Below, one piece after another: positions 1 to 8,933 of a DNA stretch of 64,000 nt. Origin of the DNA: Helicobacter anseris (GTDB taxonomy: Bacteria > Campylobacterota > Campylobacteria > Campylobacterales > Helicobacteraceae); the NCBI RefSeq assembly GCF_003364335.1, contig NZ_NXLX01000002.1, positions 1-64,000 on the forward strand. Direction: 5' to 3'. Made by a program: the position numbers and the translations under genes. Numbering within the stretch: the stretch's first letter is position 1; each line of letters begins with the position of its first letter. The notes under the pieces were generated by a model, which ran no database searches, was not told where the DNA came from, and saw only the letters and a program-made list of their open reading frames with translations.

Positions 1-110
1 AGAAGTATGAAGAATAATAATTAAAAAAGAAATTAAAAGTATTAATTAAAAGTATTAAAAAGTATTTTTAATTAAAACTAAGCAGAAGAAGAAAACAAAC
101 AAAGATTTTT

Positions 111-328
111 CCTTCTCCTGCCACCACTTAAACATTTTTATATTTTTTATTTTATTTTTTACTTTTCACTTTATAATTTTTTTGTTTTAAACAAACTAAA
201 ACAAAAAGAAATAAAACAATACTTTAAGCTTTAAAGATAAAAGAGAAATAACAAAACTCTTTAATCTTAAAATCAAATCTTAAAGTTTTATGACAAAACT
301 CCTTAGTTTAAGTGGTGGTTGGAGAGGG
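111..328. repeat. Imperfect 23-bp inverted repeat flanking an AT-rich segment
   Basis: The arms are 111-133 and 306-328 and match at 20 of 23 positions as reverse complements. The core CCACCACTTAAAC at 121-133 is exact against 306-318. About 170 bp of AT-rich sequence lies between them. The right arm falls inside the first codons of the ATG-initiated reading of the downstream permease gene. Bases 1-110 hold only AT-rich direct repeats of the type ATTAAAAGTATT; I see no gene in 1-289. Function unknown: a remnant of a mobile sequence or an invertible segment are both possible. Confidence 0.6.
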
Positions 329-1564
329 AAAGAGTGGAGATTTTTGAGCTATAATTTTGCAATTAACACAAGATTGGAAATTAAAGATTTGCAAAAAAAG
401 ATTTTTTGGTTGAATTTTGTTGTAGTTTTGTTTGTTGCAATCAATTTAAGAGCGCCCATAACTGCTATTGGCCCAATGGTGGATTTTATAAAAGATTTTT
501 TCAAAATAGATTCTGCTGATGTGGGAATATTGAGTTCTATTCCTTTGATAGCTTTTGGGGTAATTTCATTTTTAGCTATTTATTTACATCCAATAAAAGG
601 AATGCTAATAGGCATTGTATGTATTATTTTAGGAGAGATTTGCAGAAGTTATCTTGGATATTTTCAAGATAACTTGATGCTTATAGGACTTTTTGGCGGA
701 ACTTTATTGATGGGCTCTGGTATTGCAATTGCCAATGTTTTATTGCCTAGTTTTATTCGTGCAAAATTTGCAAATAAAGTTCCAATGATGATGGGTGTTT
801 ATAGTGTTGTTATGAGTATATCAGCAATTTTTGGGGTGGTTTTTACATTGCCTTTATTGCAATATTTTTCTGTGCCAAATGTGATGGCTTTTTGGGTATT
901 TTTTGCTTTAATGGCTCTTGTTGCTTATATGCCTCAAATGCAAAATAATCGTTTAATGAGAAGCAAAAAACAAAATGGAAATATTTTTGAGTTTTTTGTG
1001 AATTTAGATGCTTGGAAAGTAACTATTTTTATGGGATTGCAGAGTTTGATAAGCTATAGCATTTTTACTTGGTATCCAAAGATGATAGTAGAAAAGGGAT
1101 TTGACATTACATTTGGGGCGTCTATGACCTTTTATATGCAACTTGTGTCTATACCATCTGCATTATTAACTCCATTATTGATATCAAGAATACGCAATCA
1201 ATATAAATTTATTTTGTTGTTATGTCTGTGTGGGTGTTATGTAATTGGATTTTGGTTTTTATTATTTTGTGATAGTGGAAGAGTGATTTTGTGGATATCT
1301 TTATTTTGGGGGATTCCTGTGGGTGGTGCTTTTAGCTTGGCTTTGTTTTTAATATCCTATAAGACAAATAGCATAGCAAGTGCTGCAAAATTATCTGCTA
1401 TGACACAAGGTTTTGGTTATTTGATTGCTTCTTTTGGTCCTTATATTGTTGGAAAATTGCATGATGGTTTTGGTGGATTTGATAGTGGGATTTATTTTTT
1501 GATGATTGTAGCAATCTTATTAAATATATCTGGAATCTTAGGTTTGTTGGCAAAGAAGATTTAA
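290..1564 (+). CDS. MFS transporter, CynX/NimT-like permease
   Basis: A predicted inner-membrane major facilitator of 424 residues with about twelve hydrophobic segments. The stretch VAINLRAPITAIGP after the first membrane helix is typical of the cyanate/2-nitroimidazole permease (CynX/NimT) branch; the substrate cannot be read from the sequence. The start is uncertain. The ATG at 290 has no Shine-Dalgarno and adds about 33 soluble residues overlapping the inverted-repeat arm at 306-328. A TATAAT box at 350-355 lies inside that extension, so the in-frame TTG codons at 374 or 389 (giving a start at or just before LQKKIFWLNF) may be the true initiation point. The gene stands alone, with a truncated haemoglobin gene following after 66 bp. 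Confidence 0.8.
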   Translation: MTKLLSLSGGWRGKEWRFLSYNFAINTRLEIKDLQKKIFWLNFVVVLFVAINLRAPITAIGPMVDFIKDFFKIDSADVGILSSIPLIAFGVISFLAIYLHPIKGMLIGIVCIILGEICRSYLGYFQDNLMLIGLFGGTLLMGSGIAIANVLLPSFIRAKFANKVPMMMGVYSVVMSISAIFGVVFTLPLLQYFSVPNVMAFWVFFALMALVAYMPQMQNNRLMRSKKQNGNIFEFFVNLDAWKVTIFMGLQSLISYSIFTWYPKMIVEKGFDITFGASMTFYMQLVSIPSALLTPLLISRIRNQYKFILLLCLCGCYVIGFWFLLFCDSGRVILWISLFWGIPVGGAFSLALFLISYKTNSIASAAKLSAMTQGFGYLIASFGPYIVGKLHDGFGGFDSGIYFLMIVAILLNISGILGLLAKKI

Positions 1565-1630
1565 TTGATATTGCTCAATTATTAACTTACTTCTTTTAGA
1601 TATAAATCTGCAAAAAATAAGGAGCGTATT

Positions 1631-2017
1631 ATGGCATTAGAAAAAGAAATTAATCAAGAAAATATTGCAAAACTTATGGATATTTTTTATGCAAAAGTAA
1701 GAAAAGATCCTCAATTATCCACAGTATTTATACCTGCTGTAGGAGAGGATAATGAAAGCTGGGAAAAGCATAAGGAAAAAATCGGAAGATTTTGGCGACA
1801 AATGCTTTTGGGGGAACCTGTTTTTGATGGCCAACCACTTAAAAAACATTTGGAATTACCACCTTTTCCAAGAGAATTTTTTTCTACTTGGTTGCAACTA
1901 TTTGAAGATTCTTTAAAGATGATTTATGAAGAGAATGTTGCTTCAAGTATTTTAATGCGTGCGCAAATGATTGCACAAAGGTTTCAAGTGGCAATTTATG
2001 ATATGCAAATTCACTAA
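1631..2017 (+). CDS. Group III truncated haemoglobin (Ctb-like)
   Basis: A cytoplasmic haem protein of 128 residues. The proximal histidine appears to be H73 in KKHLELPPFP, followed by the conserved FFSTW with W87 (position G8), and an FY pair near residue 20 corresponds to the B helix with the B10 tyrosine. These features and the length fit group III truncated haemoglobins such as Campylobacter Ctb. Known members bind O2 and NO tightly and are linked to microaerobic respiration or nitrosative stress. The start has a good AAGGAG site at about 1619. I see no NssR or Fnr-type operator I would defend. Confidence 0.88.
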   Translation: MALEKEINQENIAKLMDIFYAKVRKDPQLSTVFIPAVGEDNESWEKHKEKIGRFWRQMLLGEPVFDGQPLKKHLELPPFPREFFSTWLQLFEDSLKMIYEENVASSILMRAQMIAQRFQVAIYDMQIH

Positions 2018-2072
2018 AATATTTTTTGCTAAAATACCTAAAAACTAAAAAATATAGTAGTGATTGTTATAA

Positions 2073-4490
2073 ATGAATAGTTTTAGGTATTTGGCTTTAA
2101 TATTTCTTTCTTCCAACATTCTCCTATCCCTTTCTTCAGAATGGATAGGTTTTATTCCCTCTCAAGATTCTAATATTACTTTAAATAGCAATGATGATAA
2201 AACTGTTATTTTAAAGCGTGATCCAACTTCAAATCAATCTAAAGCTAATGACTTTGGAGGTGATGGGTCACCCACAAATCTCAATTATTCTAGCAATGGT
2301 AATTCTACTCTTAGATTGATAAGAGATTCTGCAATAAGCGATATGGTGTTTTATCATATTAGAGGAAATCGCATTAGTGTAAATCAAGGGGCTAGCTTGA
2401 TAATTGATTTACAAAATAGGGGAACTGAAGGTAGGTTTTATTTCTATGGTGGGGAGATGTTTGCCAATAATGGAGGTAAGATACAAATAAGTGGTGTTCA
2501 TATTGTTATAATAGGAGATATAAATGGAGGGTTAATTGAAGCTAGAGATGGTGGAAGAATAGAGCTTAGTAATATTGGATTTGTTAAATCTGTTAGCAGG
2601 ACATCCAAGGCTAGTGTTATCAATAGTGGCGGAGAGCTTATTGTAAAATCAAATTTTTATAATTCTGGTTTTTTGGAGAAGATAGGAAGTGTCTTGTATG
2701 CAGATTCTGCTGGATTTTTTGAGCATAAAAATGGGAATACGACTATTGAGGGATTGTTTTATAATTCTGGATTTGATGGGGGATATAGAAGGGAAGCTTT
2801 GCTAAAAGTAAATTCTGGAAACTTTAAGGTTGTGGGTAATTTTCAAAATGGTGGTGATTTTGTCAATGAATATGGAAAATATAGCTATGGTATAGGGAGT
2901 GTCATTGCAACAGGGGGTGTGATAGATATTGGTGGAAATTTGACTAGCAAAAGCGAAGATGCCAACTTGCGATCAAAAATTGATTTAACGAATACCATTT
3001 TAAAAGCAAATATTTTAGACAATCAGGCAGGGAGTGATATTTTTGTATCAGGTGGCACAAAAATACAGGTAAAGAAATTTATCTCATCAACTAATTCTTC
3101 CATAAATTTTATAGGTATCAATAATGGTTTTGGTGAAATTGAGGCTACAGAGAGCATTGCTTTGGATGGTGCTGTGGTAAATTTTAAAATTGCAAGTGCT
3201 TTTAGCCAATCGCAGAATCTAGAGTATGTCATTACACAATCTCCGCAAACTACAGGATTAAAGGATGGTGAAGTAATATTGCTTGATGCCAATAATAATC
3301 AAAGTGATAGATATGGTGCAAAATTAGTTTCTGATGGCAATCAATATAAATTGGTTTTAGAAAAAAAGTTTGATGATACAAATAATGGCAACAATACAGA
3401 TAATAGAGGCAATATCATAGGCAATAAAGAAAAAATTGCAAAAGAATTAGAAAAACATTTGGTTATTTTAAATTCTGCAGATTTGAACAATGCAGTAGAG
3501 AGAATAGATTCTCAAATACACACTCTTTTAGAAGAGTATCAAACGCTTGATAATTCAATGGCATATTTCAATCTCCTGTCAAGAAATACGATATCTCAAG
3601 CACAAGTAGCTTTAAATACAATGCAAAAGCAATATTTAGTTAGAAATGATATTGCATTAGTGCAGAATACTAGTGATTTTAATGAATTTTATCTAGATAG
3701 TGATATAAAAAATAATTTTTTTGTTAATGCGCTTGTTGGGTATGGTGGTAAGAGTAGTAGGGGGGGGGGTATGAGATATGGTGTCAATCTTGGCTTTGAT
3801 AGGCATTTTAGCGACTGGTTTTTTGGAGGAATCTATGGGGTTTTTGAAAAAAGAAACTTTAGTGCCAAAGGATTAAATCTTGATTCTTTAAGCTGGCAGC
3901 TTGGAGCTTATATGAGATTTGGTTTTGATAACTGGGAGATAGATGTGCTTGCAAGTTATCTTAATGTGCAGAGTAATTATCAAAGAGATTTTAGTATCAA
4001 TACACAACAATTTATTCAAAAGGGGAATAGTTGTATTGATGATATAGGTTTGCAAGGTCGTTTGGGATATAGATTTGGTTTTGCAAATAATCATAGCTTA
4101 AAACCATATTTTGGTGCTTTGGGGGATTATTATTTGATGCCATCTCTTAGTGAAGATGGAGATTTTGGTATCACTGCAAATAAAAATTATTTTTTTAATC
4201 TTTATGGGGTTGGTGGTTTGGAGTATCGCAAAATTTTTGAGAAGAGTAGTTTTTTTGCAACTGGAGAGTTTGCTGGGGGATCAAATATAACTTCCCATAA
4301 CTATACTTTGTATTTTGGAGATGAAGTTCTATCTTTTAGAAATAAGGTAAGTTTTTTTGGTAGTGTTTTATTGGGTGCTGATTTTGCATTGAATGATTTT
4401 TTTGGTATTCAAATCAATGTGAAAACTAAAATTTATAACACAGGAGTGTATCTTTTTGATACAAATTTTGGTTTGAGATTCTTATTTTAA
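2073..4490 (+). CDS. Phase-variable autotransporter with C-terminal beta-barrel
   Basis: An 805-residue type Va-like outer-membrane protein. Residues 1-22 form a signal peptide. Residues about 25-450 are a beta-helical passenger rich in Asn, Gly and Ser with short repeated strands. A helical linker follows at about 450-530, then a beta-barrel from about 545 to the end, whose last residue is Phe (LRFLF), as expected for Bam-dependent insertion. A run of ten G (3760-3769) lies in the barrel-coding part and encodes R-G-G-G. At this length the frame is open to the end, so the gene reads as ON; loss or gain of one G would remove most of the barrel. Adhesin or toxin function cannot be told from the passenger. 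Confidence 0.88.
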   Translation: MNSFRYLALIFLSSNILLSLSSEWIGFIPSQDSNITLNSNDDKTVILKRDPTSNQSKANDFGGDGSPTNLNYSSNGNSTLRLIRDSAISDMVFYHIRGNRISVNQGASLIIDLQNRGTEGRFYFYGGEMFANNGGKIQISGVHIVIIGDINGGLIEARDGGRIELSNIGFVKSVSRTSKASVINSGGELIVKSNFYNSGFLEKIGSVLYADSAGFFEHKNGNTTIEGLFYNSGFDGGYRREALLKVNSGNFKVVGNFQNGGDFVNEYGKYSYGIGSVIATGGVIDIGGNLTSKSEDANLRSKIDLTNTILKANILDNQAGSDIFVSGGTKIQVKKFISSTNSSINFIGINNGFGEIEATESIALDGAVVNFKIASAFSQSQNLEYVITQSPQTTGLKDGEVILLDANNNQSDRYGAKLVSDGNQYKLVLEKKFDDTNNGNNTDNRGNIIGNKEKIAKELEKHLVILNSADLNNAVERIDSQIHTLLEEYQTLDNSMAYFNLLSRNTISQAQVALNTMQKQYLVRNDIALVQNTSDFNEFYLDSDIKNNFFVNALVGYGGKSSRGGGMRYGVNLGFDRHFSDWFFGGIYGVFEKRNFSAKGLNLDSLSWQLGAYMRFGFDNWEIDVLASYLNVQSNYQRDFSINTQQFIQKGNSCIDDIGLQGRLGYRFGFANNHSLKPYFGALGDYYLMPSLSEDGDFGITANKNYFFNLYGVGGLEYRKIFEKSSFFATGEFAGGSNITSHNYTLYFGDEVLSFRNKVSFFGSVLLGADFALNDFFGIQINVKTKIYNTGVYLFDTNFGLRFLF
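3760..3769 (+). repeat. G10 contingency tract in autotransporter gene
   Basis: Ten consecutive G residues in a genome with very few G runs. The tract sits where the barrel begins. Slipped-strand mispairing at such tracts is established in Helicobacter and Campylobacter. The current length keeps the reading frame open. Confidence 0.9.
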
Positions 4491-4558
4491 AAACTCCAAA
4501 AAGTTATTGTGCTAAAATTAGCAATGTTAAAAACAAAATAAAATTTGAGGAGAGAAAG

Positions 4559-6190
4559 ATGGAAGAGTTGCAAGCTATTGTTGAGAATCAAATTTTAGAT
4601 ATTAAAAAAAGGGGAGAGGTTTTTCAAAAGGAAATTAGCAAAGAATTTGTTGATACTTTTGTTAAAACTTTAAAGTTACCAAATACCTTAAGTGATAGTA
4701 TTGTGGAGCTTTTATCAATTAAAAAAAGAACAAGTGTTATTTGGCTTAGTCTTTCTGAATGCACAGGATGTACAGAGAGTTTTTTAAGAAATGAAATTCC
4801 TGGTTTTGATTCTTTGATATTTGATGTTATTAGCCTTGATTATCATGAAGTTTTAAGCGCTGGTGCTGGTTTTAGTGCAAGAAAAAATATTCAAGACGCA
4901 CTTGCTACTGGGGAATACATTTTAGTAGTAGAGGGGAGTGTGTGTATCAAAGAAGAATATTTTGCTACTTTTGGTGCAGAGGCTATGAGTGGAAAGGAAG
5001 AATTGAGGCACTTAGCAGAACATGCACTTATGGTTTTTGGTGTTGGAACTTGCTCCTCTTTTGGGGGAGTGCAGGCCGCAGCACCAAACCCCACAAAAAC
5101 CGAAGGTATTGAAAGCTTAATAGGTTGTGAGTTGGTAAATATTCCAGGATGTCCCCCAAGTGATATAAATATCGTGATGAATTTATTGTATGCAATTATT
5201 TTTAAAAAGGCTCCAGAGTTAGATGCACTTAAAAGACCTTTGTGGGCTTATGGAAAAACCGTGCATGATAGTTGTGAGCGTAAGGCAAAATTTGAATCCG
5301 GTGATTTTGTGCAAACTTTTGATGATGAAAAAATGCAAGAAGGGTATTGTTTGTATAAAGTGGGATGTAAGGGGCCCTATGCATATAATAACTGTCCAAA
5401 AGTAAAATTTAATTCAAAGACAAGTTGGCCAATCCAAGCGGGTCATGGTTGCATTGCTTGTAGTGAGCCAAATTTTTGGGATGATTTTGGAGTGTATGAA
5501 GAACCTATGAAAAAACAATTTGCATATTTTGCTAAAGCTCCAAAACTAGGCGATATTAAAGAAACTACACAAAATATTCAAGATTTGTATGCAAATATGC
5601 AAGATGATGTAGTAGGGGTGTTTTTTGATACAAAGCAAAGTGCGATAATCTATCAAGGAAAAAATATTTTACAAGCAAACATAGATATAAATCCAAAAAA
5701 TTTTTTAGAGAATCTTGCTAAAAAAAGCAAGCTTACCGGGAGACTGGTGGAAAATTATCAAACTTATTTTAAACAATTGTATGATAAAAATATGCAATAT
5801 TCATCAGATGCAATGCTCTCTAACAATCTTGCAGATACGATGACATTGACACATTTTTTATTAAGTAGTGACGAAGAAAAAGAGCCAGCATTAAGAGTGA
5901 TAAAAGAAGCTATAAGCTTTCCTTTTATTCAAATTAGTGATATGGATTTTTCTGTTAAGATACAGGATGAAAAAATAGTAATTGATGTGCTTAAGGGAAT
6001 GAGATTGCCACTTTGTTATATTTTGGGTGGATTGGAATATGATGGAATTGCTTATGGTGTTTTGGCAAGTCTTTGTAAGAGTATCAGAGAAGGGATAGGC
6101 AAATTTTTTATTGATACCAAAATCAATCATGTGATTTTAGGTGGGAATCTAACACAAAATCCATTAGTGCAAAATTGGTTAGCAAAGTAA
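4559..6190 (+). CDS. [NiFe]-hydrogenase small-subunit-like protein (HydE/HydA2-type orphan)
   Basis: A 543-residue protein whose first ~330 residues follow the hydrogenase small-subunit plan. It has C68 and C71 in SECTGCTESF, a GTCSSFGGV motif, PGCPPSDINI, then DSCERKAKFESG, a cysteine-rich GYCLYKVGCKGP...NNCP segment, and QAGHGCIACSEPNFWD, which together would ligate three FeS clusters. Unlike a true HydA it has no twin-arginine signal. It has an N-terminal extension of about 55 residues and about 200 extra C-terminal residues of unknown type. No large subunit, cytochrome b or maturation protease lies beside it (hypF is 43 kb away). It resembles the additional small-subunit-like proteins known in Helicobacter and Campylobacter. 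A strong GAGGAGAG site precedes the ATG. Confidence 0.78.
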   Translation: MEELQAIVENQILDIKKRGEVFQKEISKEFVDTFVKTLKLPNTLSDSIVELLSIKKRTSVIWLSLSECTGCTESFLRNEIPGFDSLIFDVISLDYHEVLSAGAGFSARKNIQDALATGEYILVVEGSVCIKEEYFATFGAEAMSGKEELRHLAEHALMVFGVGTCSSFGGVQAAAPNPTKTEGIESLIGCELVNIPGCPPSDINIVMNLLYAIIFKKAPELDALKRPLWAYGKTVHDSCERKAKFESGDFVQTFDDEKMQEGYCLYKVGCKGPYAYNNCPKVKFNSKTSWPIQAGHGCIACSEPNFWDDFGVYEEPMKKQFAYFAKAPKLGDIKETTQNIQDLYANMQDDVVGVFFDTKQSAIIYQGKNILQANIDINPKNFLENLAKKSKLTGRLVENYQTYFKQLYDKNMQYSSDAMLSNNLADTMTLTHFLLSSDEEKEPALRVIKEAISFPFIQISDMDFSVKIQDEKIVIDVLKGMRLPLCYILGGLEYDGIAYGVLASLCKSIREGIGKFFIDTKINHVILGGNLTQNPLVQNWLAK

Positions 6191-6197
6191 GAAAAAT

Positions 6198-7160
6198 ATG
6201 AAAAAATCCATAGTTATTGCTGGAAATGGACCATCTTTGGCTCAGATTGATTATTCAAGACTTCCAGAAGATTTTGATGTTTTTAGGTGCAATCAATTTT
6301 ATTTTGAAGATAAATATTTTTTGGGTAAGAAAATTAAAGGGGTGTTTTTTAATCCTTTTGTATTAAAAGAACAATTCTTTACATTGCACCATCTTAAAAA
6401 AAGAGGGGAGTATGAAGTAGAGGATATATATTGTAATATTACCATGGGTATTTGGGATAGACAGGATGAGGATGGGAAATTAAAAAATTTGGAGCAAATT
6501 TTGGAATATGATTTTCCAAGTGTAAAAAATACCTACCCTTATTTAAGGCAAATGCAAGAGTTTAATGCTTTGCATAAATTTTATGCTCTCTATTATGAAA
6601 AACGATTTACCACGGGAATTTTAATGTTAATTGTGGCTATTGCACAGGGTTATAAAGAGATTTACTTAACAGGAATTGATTTTTATGAAAACGGAGGCTT
6701 GAGCTATGCATTTGATGTTAAAAATAAAAAAAATTTGATTTTACAAATGCCAAGTTTTGCTTATGATGATTTTAGGGATTTGGTACATAGTAAGAATGTT
6801 GATATTGAGGCCATTAGGATTGCTATGCAGGTTCAGGGAATAAAACTTTATTGTCTAAATAATAATGGATTATTGAGTAAGCTTTTACCACTTGCACCAA
6901 AAAGAAATTTAAAATTTGAGGTTTTATCTAAACCAGATGGTTTTATTTGTGATTTTATTGAATTGCCCAAAATCAATGTAAGAAAAGATATTGATATCCC
7001 CCCCCCCCAATTTAATTTAAGAGATAAAATAATAAGAGGTTTATCTAGCTCTGGAATTAAGAGAGATAATGTGTTTATAAAATTTTTATTAGATACTTTT
7101 AAGATTATCAGAGGCATTGCAAGGATTATAGAGCAAGGTATAAAAAAATTTATTTTATAA
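6198..7160 (+). CDS. GT42 alpha-2,3-sialyltransferase (Cst-II-like), phase-variable
   Basis: A 320-residue family GT42 enzyme that transfers sialic acid from CMP-sialic acid to a terminal galactose of LPS or LOS. The N-terminus (AGNGPSLAQIDYSRLP, then FDVFRCNQFYFEDKY) closely matches Campylobacter Cst-I/Cst-II, including the nucleotide-binding GNGPSL. The conserved region YKEIYLTGIDFYENG follows, then HSKNVDIEA carrying the catalytic histidine. A C11 run (6998-7008, encoding P-P-P) keeps the frame open here. C10 or C12 would give a stop within about four codons and lose only the last ~48 residues, which lie beyond the catalytic core. The gene faces neuA and overlaps it by 11 bp, which ties it to the neu genes. 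It starts 8 bp after the hydrogenase-like gene. Confidence 0.93.
   Translation: MKKSIVIAGNGPSLAQIDYSRLPEDFDVFRCNQFYFEDKYFLGKKIKGVFFNPFVLKEQFFTLHHLKKRGEYEVEDIYCNITMGIWDRQDEDGKLKNLEQILEYDFPSVKNTYPYLRQMQEFNALHKFYALYYEKRFTTGILMLIVAIAQGYKEIYLTGIDFYENGGLSYAFDVKNKKNLILQMPSFAYDDFRDLVHSKNVDIEAIRIAMQVQGIKLYCLNNNGLLSKLLPLAPKRNLKFEVLSKPDGFICDFIELPKINVRKDIDIPPPQFNLRDKIIRGLSSSGIKRDNVFIKFLLDTFKIIRGIARIIEQGIKKFIL
6998..7008 (+). repeat. C11 contingency tract in sialyltransferase gene
   Basis: Eleven consecutive C within the 3' part of the GT42 gene, in frame at this length. Reading the flanks shows both neighbouring lengths (C10, C12) hit a stop a few codons downstream. Confidence 0.92.
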
Positions 7161-7803
7161 AATCCCCCTCCTCATCAATATCCAAACTCACTTCTCTACT
7201 CATCACATAAGAGAGAGGATTGTCATTGAAGCTTGTTTGAGGGGTGAGTCTTGAGGCTAGATTGATATAAATTGCACCATTAAGCACATAGCATTTTTGC
7301 AAGTCTTGGCGACGCACAGAGCTTGAAAGTAGCAAGAGGTTTTGAAGTCTATCCTCTATAATCCTTCGCATAAATAGAGGGTTTTCTACACTCTCACACA
7401 CACTTGCCAAATCCTCACACCCAAATCTCACAAATTTCTCATAAGCCTCTTTGATATGCACTTCATTTCTTAGAGGAGAGGTGGGCTGAAGCAAAATCAC
7501 CACATCAAACTCTTCTCCCCTCTCTTTGTATCTCTCTAAGCTCTCGATCACACACTCAATGCTCTTGCTCTCATCTCTTGCACTCTCCTCACTCCTCAAA
7601 AACGGCACACTCGCTCCAAACTCTCTTGCAATACAGGCGTATTTCTCACTATCAGTGCAGACAAAGACTTCATCACACACTCCACTTCTCAATGCACTCT
7701 CAATACTATGAGCCAGAAGGGGTTTGCCTCTAAACTCTTTGATATTTTTATCTTTCATTCCCTTGCTTCCACTTCTAGCAGGAATCAGTCCTAGCACTCT
7801 CAT
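7150..7803 (-). CDS. neuA: CMP-sialic acid synthetase
   Basis: A 217-residue N-acylneuraminate cytidylyltransferase that joins CTP and sialic acid to give CMP-sialic acid, the donor for the neighbouring sialyltransferase. The P-loop-like IPARSGSKGMKDKN at residues 7-20 and the later LLQPTSPLR and NGAIYIN motifs are diagnostic. Length matches bacterial NeuA catalytic domains, with no O-acetylesterase extension. Its ATG overlaps the neuC stop as ATGA, so the two are translationally coupled. Base use is richer in C and CTC/CTT-type codons than neighbouring genes, which suggests transfer together with neuB and neuC. Confidence 0.93.
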   Translation of the reverse strand: MRVLGLIPARSGSKGMKDKNIKEFRGKPLLAHSIESALRSGVCDEVFVCTDSEKYACIAREFGASVPFLRSEESARDESKSIECVIESLERYKERGEEFDVVILLQPTSPLRNEVHIKEAYEKFVRFGCEDLASVCESVENPLFMRRIIEDRLQNLLLLSSSVRRQDLQKCYVLNGAIYINLASRLTPQTSFNDNPLSYVMSREVSLDIDEEGDFIK

Positions 7804-8933
7804 AGCATATCCACAAATTTCTTTTGAAGCTTTTTATCCCAAATCTCCCCATTCTCTAGCACAGCGATAAACTCTTTGGCACTCTTGCCCTTGCCAAACT
7901 CTAGTCTTGGGGTGAGTTTGAGTGTTTGAACCTTTCTAATGGCCTCTAAAATCTCTTTTTCACTCTCTTTCACACTCACAATCCCCTCTCCCTCTTTGTA
8001 TCTTCCCTCTTGTCTTGAGCCTAGGTTAATGCAAGGGATTCCATAGATTGGGGCTTCTCTAATCCCTGCTGAACTATTGCCAATGATGAATTTTGCATTT
8101 TTGAGCAATGTCAAAAATGCTTCAAATTTGAGGGATTTAAAGAGTGCAAAATGAGGGTTTTTTTCTAGTCTTTTATAGGCTTTGAGGATTGTTTTTGAGC
8201 CTAAGTCATTATTGGGGTAAATCACGATAAAGTTTTCCCCACATTTCTCTAATGCCTCAATGCTTTGAGTGATATTCCTCTCCAAGCTCTCTTCTTCTGT
8301 GGTTACAGGGTGATAGAGAAAGATTGCATACTTTCCCTTAAAGGGTTGTATTTGATAGTAGTGTTTCTCCACAGCCTCAAGAGTAGGCAGAGAAGAGCCA
8401 AGCATTAAGTCAATATCAGGAGAGCCAATGACAAAAATATCTTCTTGCTTCTCTCCTAGCTGGATTAGTCGCCTCTTAGCCTCCTCATTTGCCACAAAGT
8501 GCAAATGAGCAAGTTTAGAGATAGAGTGGCGAATAGATTCATCAATCGTCCCACTCACTTCCCCTCCCTCAATGTGGGCGACTAAAATATTATTAAACGC
8601 CCCCACAATCGCTCCTGCAAGTGCCTCTAGTCTATCGCCGTGAATGACAATCAAATCAGGCTTATATTCTTTAACAAAGTTTGAGAATTGTTTGATACTA
8701 TCAGAGAGGGCTAAATCCATTCTTTCTTGGTATTTGTGGGCTTTTGCCAAAAACACCTCATCAAATCCATCTTTGAAAATCTCAATAAAAGTCTTTCCAT
8801 ACAGCTCTAAGAGGTGCATTCCACACACAAAGATTTTATACTCAAAGCTTTTGCTCTCTTTTACTTCTTGCACTAGGGCTTTGATCTTCCCCCAATCTGC
8901 CCTTGTCCCACTCAAAAATACAATCTTTTTCAC
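7800..8933 (-). CDS. neuC: UDP-GlcNAc 2-epimerase (hydrolysing), sialic acid branch
   Basis: About 377 residues. It converts UDP-N-acetylglucosamine to ManNAc and UDP, the first step of Neu5Ac synthesis. The N-terminus [15 protein letters not shown], the internal [10 protein letters not shown] and [11 protein letters not shown], and the [14 protein letters not shown] loop are family hallmarks. I start at the GTG at 8933, because it has a GGGAGA site at proper spacing and overlaps the neuB stop as GTGA; a TTG five codons upstream (8948) is open but less convincing. Second gene of the neuB-neuC-neuA operon. Confidence 0.92.
   Translation of the reverse strand: MKKIVFLSGTRADWGKIKALVQEVKESKSFEYKIFVCGMHLLELYGKTFIEIFKDGFDEVFLAKAHKYQERMDLALSDSIKQFSNFVKEYKPDLIVIHGDRLEALAGAIVGAFNNILVAHIEGGEVSGTIDESIRHSISKLAHLHFVANEEAKRRLIQLGEKQEDIFVIGSPDIDLMLGSSLPTLEAVEKHYYQIQPFKGKYAIFLYHPVTTEEESLERNITQSIEALEKCGENFIVIYPNNDLGSKTILKAYKRLEKNPHFALFKSLKFEAFLTLLKNAKFIIGNSSAGIREAPIYGIPCINLGSRQEGRYKEGEGIVSVKESEKEILEAIRKVQTLKLTPRLEFGKGKSAKEFIAVLENGEIWDKKLQKKFVDML

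Noticed and set aside
1-110. Tandem ATTAAAAGTATT repeats as iterons of an origin
   Set aside because: They are short, imperfect and low-complexity, with no initiator gene or DnaA boxes nearby.
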